Below are positions 37,220 through 49,330 of a stretch of DNA of 64,000 nt, one piece after another. Source of the DNA: Ryuthela nishihirai (lineage: Eukaryota > Arthropoda > Arachnida > Araneae > Heptathelidae); assembly GCA_038380435.1 (NCBI GenBank), contig JAWZYU010000025.1, positions 52,026,691 through 52,090,690 of the forward strand, given 5' to 3'. The notes below the pieces were generated by a model. The model worked only from the letters and a program-made list of their open reading frames with translations, was not told the DNA's origin and ran no database searches. Every line of letters begins with the position of its first letter. Position 1 is the first letter of the stretch. The position numbers and the translations under genes were made by a program.

Positions 37220-38960
37220 GTGACCGTGTTCATAAAGAGGTTGGGTAGAAAAAGACCTAGGAGAGATGTGTCTCATGCAGTGTCTAGCAGTCCACAAAGT
37301 GCGAGATGAGAGCTGCCAGCTGATTGAAGATTGTCAGCATTCTAGGTTGAGATTCCACAGAGAGCGGAAGTGATGACCTTGATGACATCTACGAGAAGCG
37401 AGAAAATGGTGGCCAGGAGGATGGTGTCATGATGATTCTTCCTAAAGTCCTGAGACTTCATGGAGGAGGAGGGCTTCTTCGGTTCTGGCTGAAGAATAGC
37501 CCTGCGCTTCCTTGACCTCCTGATCTTTTTGGCCAAGTTATGTTAGTTGAGCAGATTCCTGCACCATGGAGGTGCCAGTAGTAGTGCAAGCCTTGAGAAC
37601 AGGAACAGAGACCAACAGAATTGGAAGGGTATCATCAATCATCAGAGGCTGTGGGAGCAAGGGCAGCAGTATGTGCCAGAACTTCAAGCACTGGCATCTC
37701 AGCTGACATGACCTCTGCAGAAGCAGCGGGGGTCACATGACCCCTTGTGTCAGCAGCATAGCTGACGAGAGGGGTCAAAGAGATGCCAGCTGCTAATGCC
37801 TTCCAAGGAGCAGGAGGAGGTGTCACCACCACACTCTTCACAGGGATCTGGTCAAGCCTAGTGCTGTGTGAAGAGCGGACAGGACCTAGGACCTCCCTCT
37901 TCTTCTCCAGGTGAGCTTCCTGGTGTGGTACCCAGAGAAGATGGTGGCATAAGGTCCACCACAGTTGGCACATATAGGAGGATATATGGCTTGAAGACAT
38001 AGTTGACTTGTGGCTAAGTCCTCCCCAACCTGTGAAAGCTAGTGAGAGTGCAGCCCACTGCAGCACTTAGAGCAAATGGTTCCTCTGCAATTCTTTTGCA
38101 ATATGCCTGAAGCATTGGCACTTCAAGCACTGAGGAGGGGCCTTGATGTACTCCGTTACAGAGATACTGTAGAAACTAAGTATGACATTACCAGGTAAGG
38201 GGAATTCATCGAAGGTAAAGACTACCTTCTTTAGGGCAATTTGTTGACCTCGGAATCAATGGGTAGGTAGTGATCATTCGCCGTACTGTTGTCACTCACT
38301 GACTTGAGAGGGCATCAAGGATTGTTTCATCAGAAAGACAAGTGTCAATGCCTTCGATCAGGCCTTGAGGTTGGCAGTAGGACAATGGGTAATTCACCTT
38401 TACGGGGGATTCCCAGAATGGATTTTGTAGCTAGGTGCCTGTCAGCAAGATTTGGGCTGCTGACCTTAACCAGTAGGCTTCCTGATACCATATAGGAAGA
38501 CTCTAATTCTGTTCGCCTAGAATCATTACTATCTCGGTGGAGATGGGGTTTGGATTGTAGGAGCCGAGGGGCCATGGACCAAAGACACAATAAGAGGGAT
38601 ATGGTTGGCTCTCTTCTTCTTGCGGCTGATAACAACAAATCCATCGTCAGGGATCTCGGGCAACTTGAGATCGACATCCATGATGTTGGACAGGTCAATG
38701 AGTAGCTGCTCAACCTCATGCATATCTGTTGGGGAAGGGCTGGCAGTAGAAAGTGCAATTGCAGCACTATCCATAACAGCTGAAGCTGCTGCAGCAGCAC
38801 CAGCCAGTGGGCCTTGTCAGACACAGTTGAGGCACAGGGAGAGGCATTGCCGTTGGTAGGGGAAGAAGCCCCCGGGGCAATATCGGGGACAGAGGAGGAG
38901 GTCTCACCACTCTTAGCAGCAGCAGTGGAGAGACCTGGCACCTCAGAGGAAGTATCTGAG
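37220..38960 (-). pseudogene. Jm ORF1, gag-like protein, broken
   Basis: Minus-strand fragments rich in Pro, Ala and Ser, followed by Cys-His knuckle-like motifs near 38110 (CLKCQCFRH) and 37965 (CANCGGPY). Such knuckles in LINE ORF1 proteins bind the element's RNA. Several frameshifts and stops are present. Confidence 0.6.
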
Positions 38961-38974
38961 GTGCCTGGACCCAG

Positions 38975-39351
38975 ACAATGCTAAACCAATTGTTACAAGC
39001 CTTACCAACTCTTACACATGACTTTGTATTGTTATAGAGATCTTTCATTATGTTAACTAACTTGTCTGGTATGCATAAGATCTCGATCAATCAAAATTAT
39101 GATGGTCAACAGAGACAAAAGCCTTTTTGAAATCTACAAAGCGAGTAACCAAAAGTTTCTGAAACTAAACATTTCTCAAGAATCAGTCTAAGTAAGAAAA
39201 TCTTGTCAGCATAATCTCTACAACTTCTGAATCTACACTGTTCATCATGCAATTGTCCATCAACCGTATTTTAAATTCTATTAAGCACAATTTTGCAAAG
39301 AGCTTTACATGGAATAGAAAGTGACTAATAACCCTATAGTTATCACAAGAA
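38975..39351 (-). mobile_element. RTE copy E, RT palm part
   Basis: Continues copy E across the Jm insertion (from ACAATGCTAAACC). It covers the RT region from the motif-B' side back to SCDNYR, with many lesions. At about 39352 it is cut by RTE copy F in the opposite orientation. Confidence 0.78.
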
Positions 39352-40804
39352 GCTGGGAATGTTTCGGTTACCACTTGGATGACTGAAATTCTGAATATCT
39401 TTTATGATAAAGGCATGGTTCCTAAGGATTTTACCAGAGCTATTGTTATCCCTATTTTCAAAAAAGGTGATTGCTGTTCTTGTGATAACTATAGGGGAAT
39501 CAGCCTACTCTCTGTTCCAGGTAAAGTTCTTTCCATGATTGTGCTTAATAGAATTAAGAATCTGGTTGACAGTCAATTGCGTGATGAGCAATGTGGATTC
39601 AGAAGTAGTAGGGGATGTGTGGATCAGATATTTTCACTTAGGCAGATTCTTGAGAAATGTTTAGTGTTTCAGAAACCTTTGGTTGCTAGCTTCGTTGATT
39701 TCAAAAAGGCTTTCGACTCTGTTGATCGTCATAATTTGTGGTTGATTGTAAGATCATATGGTATACCAGACAAGTTAGTTAACATAATGAAAGCTCTCTA
39801 TAATAACACTGAGTCGTGTGTGAGAGTTGGTAAGTCTTGTAGCAATTGGTTTAGCATTACTTCTGGTGTTCGACAAGGGTGCATTTTGTCTCCTTTTCTC
39901 TTTAGTTTGGTTATTGATTATGTTATGCGAAATTCACTGCAAGGGAAAAATTTTGGCCTTAAATGGTCTGGAGATAGGAAAATTTCTGATTTAGATTATG
40001 CTGATGATTTAGACCTTTTGGCAAATAATGTTGATGAGATGAACTCTTTCATTCGAGCTCTTTAATGAGACTGGTAGTAGAGTAGGTTTGGTTATAAACA
40101 GAGAGAAAACTAAAGTGGTGAAAATTGGTCAGGCAGGCTGTGATTCAGTTAATCTGAATGGTTGTAGTCTTGAGCAGGTGTCACAGTTTAATTATCTTGG
40201 GAGCTATGTAATAGATACTGGTGATGTGCAGCATGAGATTAACAGATGAATAGGTATTGCTGCCAGGACTTTTAAGAATCTATGGAGATTGTGGAGAAAT
40301 AGGCGTATACACCTAAAGACTAAAATTAGACTGTATAATAGTTTGGTTCTTTCTAGGGTTATTTATGGTAGTGAAACTTGGACGCTATGTAAACAAGATA
40401 ACAGGAAACTAGATGCTTTTGATTCTAGATGCTTACGCAGTATCTTGGTTATTAGGTGGTTTAACTTTGTAACTAATGATGAGGTTAGGCAAAGGAGTCT
40501 GCAACCTCCTTTTAAGCAGCATATTGTGCAGAGAGAGACTCCGCTGGTTTGACCATGTTGCCTATATGGATAATTATAGATTAACGAATAGGGTTATGAA
40601 CAGTGTGACTAAAGGCCTCAGAAAGAGGGGGAGACCTAAGATGCGGTGGGCAAACAATATGAAACAGGACCTTGTTAGAATTGGTGTGCAGTGGCTGGAT
40701 GCAAGCAGATGTAGCTCAGGACAGATATGCTTGCAAAATTCAACTGCACAGTCTGGTTGGACCTCTGTAGTCCATGGCTGCTTGAGGATGATGATGATGA
40801 TGAG
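39352..40804 (+). mobile_element. RTE copy F, 5'-truncated
   Basis: A plus-strand RTE from within the RT N-terminal region to the GAT-repeat tail. The RT frame 39379-40065 holds GFRSSRGCVDQ, FKKAFDSVDR, GVRQGCILSPF and YADD without a stop; frameshifts follow near 40060 and 40250. It is among the least damaged RT stretches in the window. Its 5' end abuts old copy E, and the next element begins right after the tail. Confidence 0.85.
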
Positions 40805-40811
40805 TTCTAAT

Positions 40812-42085
40812 TGAGATATTAAATTGTGTTTAGAGTGGATAAATAAAACTGAAAGTTCATCTGTCATACTTACGGATCTACTGGAAAGGCTCCCCTATAC
40901 AAAAGAGAAATATAATAATATAAAACGAAAAATTCAAAAATGTCACCAGATGAAAACATCTTAAAAAGATCCAGTGGCTCGCTCAAACCTCAGATAAGTC
41001 TTTTTGTCTATTTTTATTTTTAAATCCCTTCTTGTCATTAATCTGTCCAAAAAAATTTTCCCCTTAACTGTACTGGAATATGGCCCTGAATTCAGCCCAT
41101 TCCATAGAAAATTGGTCAAAAATGAAATCATTGCCGAAATTGAAAATATTGTTAACAGTGTGCATGGGCATCTGGAAGAGCATAAAATTAAAGCTATAAG
41201 ACAGAAAGTCTTCAAATTCATGAGCCCCCAACAAAAGTCTCTACCCCACTCAGAAAAAAATTTCTCATATGAATATTTTTAGGATTTAAAAAACGTTAGA
41301 AACACCACTGACATTGTTGTTACTTTAACTGATAAAACATGTCATTTTTTTATAATGGACAAAAATGACTACGATGCCAAAGTTTTAGACTTTATAAATA
41401 GCTCCCACTGTACCAATCTAAATGCTGACTCCCACCTCTAGTATCAAAAACAAGGTTTGCAGGCTAAAAAACAACAGGTGGCTCCCCAAGGACCTTAAGA
41501 AGAGTGCAGTGCATTCCAAATGTCAGGCACTGCAAATGTTCGCCCAGTGCAAAGCGCACAAAGAAAATTGCCCCATCCATCTGCTAGTGTGCAAAAGATC
41601 ATCCTCAACTTTCTTTCACCCATTTTCCTTTTTTGTGATCACCCATTTTCTAAAACGTTGACAGCAGAATTTCTCAACAGACTCAAGGATCTGTCCATTC
41701 CTCCCGACAGCAAATTAGTCATACTTGACGTACTCTCCTTATTCCCATCCACTCCAGTTTTTGATGCTGTCATGTTATTTCAGACAAAAGTTATTGAAGC
41801 GCAAAAATTTTCCCTTCCTGAAATCAATTCTGTACATAAAGCTCTAAAACTTGTCACTGAAAACAGCTATTTCCAGTTTGGCAACCAAATCTACAGGCAG
41901 GACTCGGGGGCCCGCATGGGCTCACCTCTTTCTGGCATTCTGTCCTGATTGTCCTTCAAGATCTTGAAACAAAATTATTAAACTCAGCAGCTATTTTACC
42001 CATCTTCTGGTGTCGCTATGTTGATGATATATTTTTAAATTCGAATGGCAGCAATTAAAATGCCTCATTAATTCTGCCAACAATA
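40812..42085 (+). mobile_element. Penelope-like element (PLE), RT part only
   Basis: On + the N-terminal RT segment reads VINLSKKIFPLTVLEYG, then NEIIAEIENIV (about 41040-41160), then DIVVTLTDK and MDKNDYDAKV (about 41305-41390), as in the early RT blocks of Penelope-like elements. Further on come LVILDVLSLFPS (palm motif A region), SGARMGSPLSG (about 41905) and, after a frameshift near 41945, RYVDDIF (about 42015), the catalytic motif C. Stops and frameshifts are present. No GIY-YIG endonuclease is visible: the element stops where RTE sequence resumes at 42086. Confidence 0.8.
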
Positions 42086-42490
42086 TCTATCATGATATGC
42101 TTTAGCTATATATAACTGGGTGTTTCACAGCTTCAGTGCATCAAATAGCCCTCTAATCACAGGCATGGGGCAAAGATCCATTCCCCTACTACTAAAGGCT
42201 GAAGCCATCTACAGTGGAAGACTTCCTTCAATGTAGGATTTGATGATACCTGTAAAAGCAAGAGTTCAGGTGCGTGTGATTCCTCAGCTCAGGATTATCC
42301 ACCAGCAGATAAAACATATCCTGCTAATCTATTCACTTGGGGCTGTCAACTCACAAACAAACAGAAAACATAGCAGAAGATTTTCCCCTCCACAGAAGCC
42401 CACCAGTGCAACAAATTCAGGATCCAAAATCAAGCTCAGAGCCATTATTCTATTCTGGTTGGCATATATGGTCAACAACAAGATATGTCA
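42086..42490 (-). mobile_element. RTE 5' part with internal deletion (copy G, probably the far end of copy E)
   Basis: 42086-42137 matches the EN-RT linker of copy H at about 54708-54755. It jumps at 42138 to the 5' leader (ATCACAGGCATGGGGCAAAG), which runs to about 42490. The endonuclease is therefore deleted. Orientation and position suggest it is the 5' end of copy E, split by copy F and the Penelope-like element. Confidence 0.72.
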
Positions 42491-42858
42491 GTGCTTCACA
42501 AAAGAACGATCCATATACGGTCATTAAAATGTACATTAATTTAATTAAATTAAAATAATTCTCTTGATGACTGTGATTGATGTCTATATGACTAATTTTT
42601 CTTGAAATGTAGAAGGGTGCAAAGTGCCTCTTGTCCGCTATTGCAGCCAGCCGCCCATGGTACTTGTACCATATAAAAGTAAAAGGGCAAGTTAGTTAAA
42701 GAATAATCTTAAATTATAATTAATATGCTAATGGCAAAATGAAATATACATTTCGATTGACAAAAAATAACCCATGAAATTTTATTTTTTATATCTGGTG
42801 CATTTTTTGTGCCATATTGTTAATAAAAATTAGGGATATGCATAAATAGAAAATTTAA
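42491..42858. other. AT-rich intron DNA
   Basis: Nothing recognised. Confidence 0.5.
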
Positions 42859-42870
42859 TATGTATCATAT

Positions 42871-43221
42871 TTGGGTTGGGTTGTTTTACCTCTGAGTGGC
42901 ACTTTTCTGCCACAGTGGGCTAAATGGCCAGGTCACAAGGACCCTGATGGCCAGAGAAGGTTAGGGGAAAGTGACCTACTGGACAGCTGTTAGGAGACAG
43001 ATGGTTGCCTCCTGTCAAGGCCATCCAGCGTGTTCTTTAACACACACAGGTATGACTCTTCTGCACATGGGGCCACGGCTTAAAGTCCCATCCGATGGAT
43101 GGCGGTCTTTCCAAACCCATCTGTGTCCGCTACTGACTGAGGGCAGGATGGGGACTTTTGTGGAGATAAATCTCAATGCTGGCCCAGATGGGACTTGAAC
43201 CTGGTACAGTTACATATACAG
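42871..43221 (-). mobile_element. SINE family 1 copy
   Basis: Minus-strand copy from its 3' end (TTGGGTTGGGTTGTTTTACC on +) to the tRNA-like head (B-box as GGGACTTGAACCTGG on +), 5'-truncated. A 12-bp near-repeat TATG(T/C)ATCATAT flanks it (42859-42870 and 43222-43233, one mismatch). Confidence 0.82.
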
Positions 43222-43233
43222 TATGCATCATAT

Positions 43234-45270
43234 AAATTGCACATACTGAAAAGTAAACAAAGTAAGAATTATAAATTAAACTAAATATCTCTAAAATGTA
43301 CAATTTAACAAAAAACACCTAGGTAAAAACATGAGATGTGTACATAAGTAATAGATTATACTGATTGTAAACCATTTTACTGAATAAAATATTGAAAACA
43401 AAATCGAGTTTTGAAGCCCTCATGTATTTAGAGGCACCAAGCCAATGCCTTTGTGCTAATACGCCACTGGATCTAACACTTAATGTCAGCAACTAATTTT
43501 TCGTGATTTTGAAAGCATTGTTCTATTGAGTGTATTGTATTGTCAATAATTAAATGTTATATTGCATTATGTAATGCATGGTCATTAGTTATTTCACCAG
43601 CCATTGGCATCCATTTTCAGATTTCCTCTGCGGAAAGATTTTCTTATACTTCTGGTTCTGTGTTAGTGTCTGAACAATCCATAAAAACAGTAGTATTTCC
43701 TACTATGGTAAACAAAGATTTAATATGTATATAGAACATTTGTTTGAAGTTTATTTTAAAGCTGTTAAGACGAGCATTAAGCCACACATTGTTTCTGCTA
43801 CCAGAACCCTTTAAACATTTGATGAATCTCAAAATCCACATTCTCAAAGATTTCATTTATATGCTGTACTCTTCTGTCACATTTTTCTGTTACACAAAAA
43901 AATTATAAGAGGTTATGGAACTTGGATCTTACCTTCTCATTGATGTGACAAGCAACTGCAGACATCCTCTGTACTATAACATAAAAAAGGTTTTCTCTCA
44001 GGGAAGCACCAAGGAGCAACTAATGTTTTTCAGATTAGAAAGGTTGCAATCTGACAATTAGCCCATTATAAACTGTAGCTTGGGAATTGTGTGGAATATT
44101 TACTTACACTATATCACAAAAGCATGCCAAAAAACCTCTTTACACACAATTAAGCCATTACAAAGAGCAAAACAAACAAAAAACTTTTGAAATATTTTTG
44201 AACAATTTTGCATCATTGGAAATAAAGTTATTAAAATTAATCTTGAAAAACATGTTTTTGTTGGAAAAAAATTCATTTCTCAATACCTCAACTTTAGGAG
44301 TAACAAATATAAGTTTATATTATTAAAAAGTAAAAAAAATTACAGATACACTGGGGAATTGGCTTGAATATGATGTATAATTTTTGACTATTCTAATATT
44401 TTTCTGTTTGCATCACTGTGGGGCGATGGCCTCTTCTTTCCTGTCTGCATTTTGCAACTCCAGGCCGAAGCCCTGAGATTTCAATCCCAATCTTATATTT
44501 TCCACTAACCAACTCATCACAGTTGGACTATGATCTTCAATCAATTATTTTTTAATTAATTAAGAATCAACCACCAACCTGCCTCGGTAAGATTTTGTGA
44601 CCAACCTACCCGGAAATCTCCCAGTGTCTTGGTGGCCCAGTCCACCACTGTCTCTGATGTTTCTGTTACAAAACCCAGAATTTTTTAGGGTCAGGTATTT
44701 GTTTTCTACAATAGAAATATAATTTTTATATTTTTATTATATTTTATTATTCTTATTATATTATATTATTTCTATATATGCTGATTTTATTTTGTTATCT
44801 CGTATATAATTTAAAATTTTAATGTGTTTTCTGTATTGCCTGTGAAATATGTCTTTGATAATATATGGAGTACTAAACTGGAATTTCCTTCTATTATAAC
44901 CCTAGAGTTAAGCATATGAACATTAATAACTAAAGAAAAAATGCAATAAAAATTTACAGATGGCATTATCAATATCATCAAATAAATTCATGTTTTCCAT
45001 TCCATTCTACTGACAAGATCATGTAATAAGTAGTCCACTTTTCTATAATTATCTTTAGTAGCATCATTCTGGTGGTGTTTAATAATGGAATTAAAGACAT
45101 TAATGAATCAGTAGCTAAGTGAATCTTCATTCAACTGATCATCAGAAACATAATTAACTATATACTTTCAAATGAAAATAAAAAATAAAATCCAGAATTT
45201 TGTTGTTAGTGTTTGGTATATGATTATATTGTAATAAATTATATAGGATGTATGATTATAATAAACTAGA
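43234..45270. other. AT-rich intron DNA
   Basis: About 2 kb with no gene recognised. A less AT-rich patch at 44410-44640 has no identifiable motif. Confidence 0.5.
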
Positions 45271-45302
45271 TTCAGTTTGAAAGTTTGTTCTTTCAAACTG
45301 AA
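45271..45302. repeat. perfect 13-bp-arm hairpin
   Basis: TTCAGTTTGAAAG pairs with CTTTCAAACTGAA around a 6-nt loop, directly beside the SINE that starts at 45303. Confidence 0.85.
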
Positions 45303-45475
45303 TTGTGTTGTTTTACCTCTGAGCTTCACATTTTTTGCACACAATGGGCTAAATGGCCAGGTCACAACACCCCGAGGGCTCAGAGAAAGTTGTGTGAAGG
45401 AGACCCACTGGACAGCTGTTAGGAGACAGGAGACAGTAGCCTCCCATCAAGGCTTCCTTTTTTAATGTACACAGG
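45303..45475 (-). mobile_element. SINE family 1, truncated copy
   Basis: The 3' ~170 bp of the family on the minus strand (TTGTTTTACCTCTGAG and GGCTAAATGGCCAGGTCACA on +). It ends near the TTAATGTACACAGGG block. No clear duplication. Confidence 0.78.
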
Positions 45476-46345
45476 GTTTAAGAAAACCTTAGTGTTCTAA
45501 TCAAAAGATGGAACATTAAAGTATCCTAATATAAATGTTTAATGGTCATTGTATATGAGCAAAAAATTTTGGTAAATATTCTTCAAAAATATAAATATTG
45601 GTAAGAGGGCAGAAATAAACTACATCAGTAAACTTTTTTTTTGGTTATCAGGGAGAACAACTTTAAGCAAAATATTTTCAACTTTCTTTTTGCCAATTAA
45701 TGCAAACGATTTTTTTGTGCTGCAATCAATATTACCTCCCCTTTGCTGAAGTTAACTAGTTCAGTGTTTCTGTCTGTTTTAAATACTTCATACCAGCCAT
45801 CAAAAATCCATTATTACAGTCTGCTGTTAATACCCTCATTGAACGTGTTTTAGTAAGATAAATTATATAGCAATCAGGAGTGAACAGAAATTTGCAAGTC
45901 TGAGATCACAAGAAAATTCAAACCTGCCTCGAAAGTGGTGTGCAAAAGGTTCAAAATTTTAAGTGACCATGAACTGTTTTAGTAATTTTGATGTAGTGAA
46001 TACAGTTATGTATATAGGTGTCCCATTTAATGGTATACCCTTCCTGTAGATTGTTCCATCAACAAAACCTTTCTGGCCTTTTTTCTCATTGCCTGAGCCT
46101 TAGATGAACAATTACTCCAGAACATTTGATATGTAGTTTTGAACAACAGATCATTATACAGAGTATCTGCTGTATAATGAGAGATCCTATATATTCACAA
46201 ACAGCTCTGTTTGCTATACTGTGTGTGAATTTAAGGCTATAAATTGCTAACCTGCTTATGGTAAAGAATAGTAATATTTTAACTATAATAGTGACGATTA
46301 TTAATGGGGGGGTATTCTAGCCTTATGTATATTTATTTCTTCTAG
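45476..46345. other. end of intron 1, unique AT-rich
   Basis: Nothing recognised apart from the splice acceptor at its end. Confidence 0.5.
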
Positions 46346-46458
46346 GTACATCAATAAAAAGTGAGCCTATAGATTTACCAATGAGTTCTGATGAGGCAGA
46401 TGATTTGGATGACTCTGATTCTGACCCTGCCTGGACTCCTTCTGCTAGAACACCGAAG
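46346..46458 (+). CDS. host gene, coding exon 2 (113 bp)
   Basis: It encodes residues of about 1041-1078. The acceptor TTCTTCTAG and donor AAG|GTATAT bound it; with the single base left by exon 1 it makes 38 codons and returns to phase 0. The peptide starts TSIKSEPIDLP, holding a sumoylation-type IKSE site, followed by an acidic run SSDEADDLDDSDSDPAW. Such acidic Ser/Asp runs are typical of CK2-type sites in nuclear proteins. The link to the first exon rests on phase and shared character, not on a transcript. Confidence 0.72.
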
Positions 46459-47519
46459 GTATATTCTTTTAATACTTTATTTGAATTAATTTTGCTGTTA
46501 TAATACCAAAGGGAAAAAAAGTATTTTTTTTTGTATTGTGGAAATTTGTAAGTCATTCTATCTATTTTGGCCATGCTAGCAAACTGCAGATTGTTGACTG
46601 TAACAAAATGGTAAACGTCATATTAAGAGTATGTTTGACCCACATTTTTTAGTGATAATACACATAATGTGGAGCTAATTGTAATAACCCATACATTGTT
46701 AGACAATAGATTTTATTCCTTTAAAGAAGTTTAGTTTGTGTGAATTTCTTCCTCTTGTGGTGTTATTTCAAGTTTTAGTTAATTTATGGAAATGAGTGTA
46801 CTAGGTAAATTTAAAAGTTATCCAATATTGATGATGCTGTAATGCTCCAATGTGTGTTATTATTTTACTGCCAGATAGCTGGATTTCAAGCACCAGGCAA
46901 TTGATCTTGCTAAAAAAAAATAAGAATTTTTTTTTATGAGACGAGCATAAGATAAGGAAAAAATTATAAATAATTGTTCAAAATAAAGGTTAATTCAATA
47001 TAACTAAACAAATCCTTGCTCAAGAGAAAAAATAAAGTCAAAGTTCAATTTCATAAAAGTTTATTTGATTATTGATTCATCAAATAAAGCTTTCTACGAA
47101 ACGACTTCTACACCTGACTACTTCTCTTTAGCCTGACATTGGCTTAAAGCAAATGTGGCACATGTCTATATCATGCCTGGAAGCCACATTAGCTTATGTG
47201 ATTGTGCGATGATAACATAAGCAGTTGTGACTTTGCTCGCTGCAGTAGTGGCCGTCAATCAAAAGGCTGTTGCACAATCAGCAACACGGTGGAGAGAGGC
47301 GATGGTTCAAAGGAATGAAAGGCCCCAAAGTAATAATTGTAACGCAAATAAATTAAAACTTGTAAGGGAATGTAAAAGTGAATAGTGAACCATCAAATAT
47401 ATAGCACACTGTGCACACCTGCTGTAACATGCTACTAATTACTACCATCTGCATCTTGCTGGGCTGTGACCTAGTTTATCAGAAGTTTTGCACAAACAAG
47501 TTATATTTAGATAAATAAA

Positions 47520-47630
47520 TATAGAGGGAAAATTGTCATGAGCCTGGTGGAATCTGAACCCACAACCTCCTGATAGCATGTCAGGTGCTCTGATCACTGA
47601 GCTACTGGCCGCTGAACAGTCATCCTCAGC
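47520..47630 (-). mobile_element. tRNA-derived repeat, SINE family 4
   Basis: The minus strand reads AGTAGCTCAGTGATCAGAGC and GGGTTCAGATTCCACC, A-box- and B-box-like. The anticodon arm lacks the invariant T before the anticodon and the acceptor stem does not pair, so it is a SINE head and not a tRNA gene. Related copies: 47790-47895, 48085-48168 and 60125-60215. Confidence 0.65.
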
Positions 47631-47750
47631 ATTATATCATAGAATCAGTCACTGAAAATATAGTTGACTTCAATATCTGTGAGATCCTATTATTTTAAAG
47701 TTATGTTTAGTTATGGTTTTGGTTTCAGTATCAGATGAACACCATTGAAT

Positions 47751-48168
47751 ACTAATAAATCAGCACTTTAGCATCGATTTAAATTTTAGAGGAAAAATTG
47801 TCTTGAGCCAGGTGGGATACGAACCCATGACCTCCTGATAACATGTCAGGTGCTCTGGACCACTGAGCTACTGGTCGCCTATCAAGATCTCCTCTAATTA
47901 GTGCTATGAACATTTCTTTTATGTCGCATATATGCGCTATTCTGGGCAGTTTAGCCACAAGCGGCCTTCAACTTGCTAATAGATGGAAGCATATGATTGC
48001 AAGTATGCAGATAATAAATAATGAAATAAAACCGACGTATTCCATATCAACTAATAAATCAGCACTTTAGCGCCGATTTAAATTTTAGAGGAAAAATTGT
48101 CTTGAGCCGGGTGGTATACGAACCCATGACCTCCTGATAACATGTCAGGTGCTCTGGACCACTGAGAG
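47751..48168 (-). repeat. tandem duplication carrying two SINE family 4 heads
   Basis: The unit starting CTAATAAATCAGCACTTTAG occurs at 47754 and again near 48049, about 295 bp apart. Both are followed by ATTTAAATTTTAGAGGAAAA and a tRNA-like head (B-box GGTTCGTATCCC on the minus strand). The second head is cut at 48168 by the Tc1-type element. Confidence 0.75.
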
Positions 48169-49330
48169 GTCCATTATTGTGGCCCTACTCTGCCACAATA
48201 ATGTAACCAGCTGAAACCTCTTGTGGGCTATGAATATATCAGATACATACCTGCTGTATAGCATACCTGTGACTGTTATGATGGGTAAACATGGTGACCT
48301 GAGTGAGTCGATCATGGGCAGATAGTATGTTTGAGGAAGATGGGATGCTCCATAATTGTGACTGCAGAATGTCTGGTATTTCTGCATGCAACCATCACGT
48401 GTGTACCAGGACTACATCAAAACTTGCAGCCAATGGAAAAAATGTAGCTGTAACTGGGCCATTGATTTTTAAGATGAGTAATGCCTCTCTTGTAGCGTAA
48501 TGTTAGAACAGAGGGCCACAATACAGTTGATAGCATCGGTATTAAATGATAGGGAGCTACAAAGGTTTTGTGAAAAAGACCATTGAATGTATAATGGCAC
48601 AACTGGGCTATGGCAACTGATGCCCACATAGAGTATCCTTGTTAACTGCATATGGCTATGAGGCTGCATGGGTGAAGGAACATCACCAATGGACTGTGGG
48701 AGACTGGAAACAGATAGTTTGGTCTGGTGAACTGGGGTTCCAACTACAACATACCAATGGGAGGTTGCATGTGTGGTATAGACCACACAAGGCCATAGAT
48801 CCCAGTTGTCAAATCAGAATGTTACACGTCAGTGGTGAGGTGGTGGGGGTTAATGTTCTGAGGCGTGTTTATATGGGGCACCTTTATGCCCCTTGTACCT
48901 ATAGGGACCATCATTACTGCACACTATATGTACTTGCTGATCACTTACACCCATTCAGGGCTATCCATTTCCCCACAGCAGGATGTCTTTTTTCAACAAG
49001 ACAATACCCCATCTCATTGCTTTCGTTTGACGAAGGACGGTTGGAGGAGCATTCCAGTGAGTTCACAACCCTCAAATGGCCCTCTCACTCTCTGGATTTG
49101 AACCCTATTCAGCATCTGTGGAACAAAGTGGAGCTATGCATTTGAGTCTGAAACCCACCACCTGCTACTCTTGGCACTTTATGGATGGCTGTCCTGGAAT
49201 CATGGGATGCAATACCACCTGAACTTTTCCAACACCTGGTAGAGCCCATGCTATAATGTCCTGCCACTTGTGAGAATGAAAGGTAGACCCACATGTTATT
49301 AGATGGGTGTGTGTAATAAATTGCCCTTTC
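48169..49330 (+). mobile_element. Tc1-type DNA transposon, decayed
   Basis: Plus-strand transposase pieces: WTVGDWKQIVWSGE (about 48690), NGRLHVWYRPH (about 48760), FQQDNTPSHC (about 48990) and LDLNPIQHLWNKVE (about 49100), ending near LFQHLVEPML (about 49250). These are the successive blocks of the Tc1 DDE domain. Frames change at least twice. A 12-bp-arm palindrome (CATTATTGTGGC) lies near 48172-48203. The right TIR was not identified, so the end is approximate. Confidence 0.75.

Larger units (their letters stand above)
30360..38974 (-). mobile_element. RNase H-bearing LINE (Jockey/I-like), element Jm, interrupted
   Basis: About 5.7 kb of element once the 2.9 kb insertion (33443 to about 36360) is discounted. 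Read on the minus strand it has a gag-like ORF1 (about 38960-37220), an endonuclease (about 37205-36365), a reverse transcriptase (33442-31850), an RNase H (31640-31110) and a C-terminal Cys-rich stretch (about 30750). It splits RTE copy E and is flanked by the 8-bp duplication ACAATGCT (30352-30359 and 38975-38982). No poly-A tail is seen at its 3' edge. Gene order and the RNase H place it with the I/Jockey-like LINEs; the exact clade is open. Confidence 0.82.
19713..46345 (+). other. intron 1 of the host gene, 26.6 kb
   Basis: Donor AG|GTAAAA at 19712/19713 and acceptor TTCTTCTAG at 46337-46345. The split codon G|GT (Gly) joins the flanking exons in frame. Most of the window's mobile DNA sits here. 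Exons skipped in this reading cannot be excluded. Confidence 0.7.

Noticed and set aside
39352..39353. Twin-priming (5' inversion) as the origin of the E/F head-to-head junction
   Set aside because: The two sides overlap in element content and differ greatly in divergence, so they are separate insertions.
47540..47620. True tRNA genes at the tRNA-like heads (here, 28270, 28590, 47800, 48095)
   Set aside because: Acceptor stems do not pair, the anticodon-loop U33 is missing where checked, and they sit in repeated units.
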